DNA of 32,083 nucleotides. Source: an uncultured Christensenella sp. GTDB taxonomy: Bacteria; Bacillota; Clostridia; Christensenellales; UBA1242. A program made the translations under genes and the position numbers. The notes under the pieces were generated by a model that saw only the letters and a program-made list of their open reading frames with translations, did no database searches and was not told where the DNA came from. Shown in pieces: positions 31,466 to 32,083 of this stretch. The stretch's first letter is position 1. Every line of letters starts with the position of its first letter. The stretch spans positions 1-32,083 of the forward strand of contig CAJJUK010000016.1 of assembly GCA_905195085.1 (NCBI GenBank). Reading direction: 5' to 3'.

Positions 31466-32044
31466 TCAATTTTCGTCTTTATGTTTTTTATCAACGAAAC
31501 AAAAGTGCTGATTCTTCAAATTCACCCAATAAGTTTTGTTCTCAATCAACAAATCACCTCGATAGAAAATTTTGGAACTTTTTATCTCATCACTCCCATA
31601 TTCTTTATAACGGATGTCATAAAAATTGAAACCAAGAATGTTGAGAAGAGGATTTATATAGAACAAAGAATTGTTTATGTAAACAATACCAATCATAATC
31701 AACACCAAGACATAGACACAATACGCACTCACTAAAGACAAATCGAGCGGGATTGCAAAAAAGACAAACAAAGAAAAATATCCCAGAAAATGTTGGTCCG
31801 TGATGTTCTTTTTTGACACTATCTCCACCTTAATAGATTTTCCAGTTGCAAAATTTACATTCCAAACCAATCCAAAGATTCCCAGCCCAATCAAGAGAAG
31901 AAGCGTCACAAAGTTGATGGTGTTAAGAACATTGAAAGTTAGGTTTTGATTGATTATCTCAACAATCAACTTTACAAACACCAGGAAATACATCGGGACA
32001 AATGCACTGATATATAAAAGCAAATCTTTAAAAAAATGTTTCAT
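31466..32044 (-). CDS. Multi-pass membrane protein, possibly KwaA-like
   Basis: A 192-aa product with about five hydrophobic segments: residues 7-28, 42-62, 88-104, 108-125 and a shorter one around 128-140, followed by a soluble C-terminal tail (about 140-192) that looks beta-rich and ends in lysines and acidic residues. Size, helices and the pattern YINPLLNILGFNFYDI recall small membrane proteins of the KwaA group (Kiwa anti-phage system), but no KwaB/DUF4868 partner is in the window, so the assignment is weak. The promoter lies beyond the window edge or is unclear. Confidence 0.5.
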   Translation of the reverse strand: MKHFFKDLLLYISAFVPMYFLVFVKLIVEIINQNLTFNVLNTINFVTLLLLIGLGIFGLVWNVNFATGKSIKVEIVSKKNITDQHFLGYFSLFVFFAIPLDLSLVSAYCVYVLVLIMIGIVYINNSLFYINPLLNILGFNFYDIRYKEYGSDEIKSSKIFYRGDLLIENKTYWVNLKNQHFCFVDKKHKDEN

Positions 32045-32083
32045 GAAATTAGTTTAATTAATTTTATAAAAAAAATAATTAAA

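Overview
The window comes from an AT-rich, low-GC Bacillota genome (Clostridia-like, probably an uncultured gut or rumen lineage). The evidence is the canonical S10-spc-alpha ribosomal protein super-operon with a zinc-type S14 gene, a KOW-domain gene between map and infA, strong AGGAGG ribosome binding sites, near-consensus sigma-A promoters (TTGACA, 17 bp, TATAAT) and standard genetic code with TGA as stop.

Layout. (1) About 1-16,100, minus strand: 32 tightly packed genes from rpsJ to rplQ, driven by a perfect promoter at 16,095-16,123 through a roughly 260-nt structured leader, and ending in a terminator at the left edge. They make 30S and 50S proteins, the RNA polymerase alpha subunit, SecY, adenylate kinase, methionine aminopeptidase and IF-1. 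(2) 16,250-19,200: a divergent YwaF-like membrane protein gene carrying a 9-G tract in its coding sequence, two unrecognised minus-strand genes with good promoters, and tRNA-Pro(CGG). (3) 19,200-21,300: a membrane protein, an unannotated RNA of about 580 nt with its own promoter and terminator, and a small zinc-ribbon-like protein. (4) 21,350-24,600: tRNA-Asn(GTT) next to a decayed copy split by hairpins, an unknown protein, and an ABC exporter behind a leader that holds an 8-codon ORF. (5) 24,600-25,600: a lipoprotein plus small-protein operon whose promoter spacer is a 9-C homopolymer. (6) 25,640-29,345: 5S and 23S rRNA genes on the minus strand, each with its own promoter and with no 16S nearby. 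(7) 29,500-32,083: a small membrane protein with another poly-C promoter spacer, a lipoprotein controlled by a yybP-ykoY (Mn2+) riboswitch, an unknown helical protein and a membrane protein loosely like KwaA.

The left half is conserved housekeeping DNA. The right half is a patchwork of single-gene units, each with its own promoter and terminator. The most interesting signals are the three long G/C homopolymer tracts placed where slippage would switch promoters or a reading frame, the large structured RNA, the Mn2+ riboswitch in front of an unknown lipoprotein instead of a known Mn2+ exporter, and the RNA-gene 3'-end duplications behind tRNA-Asn and 5S. Gene products were assigned from motifs read by eye; no database search was run.
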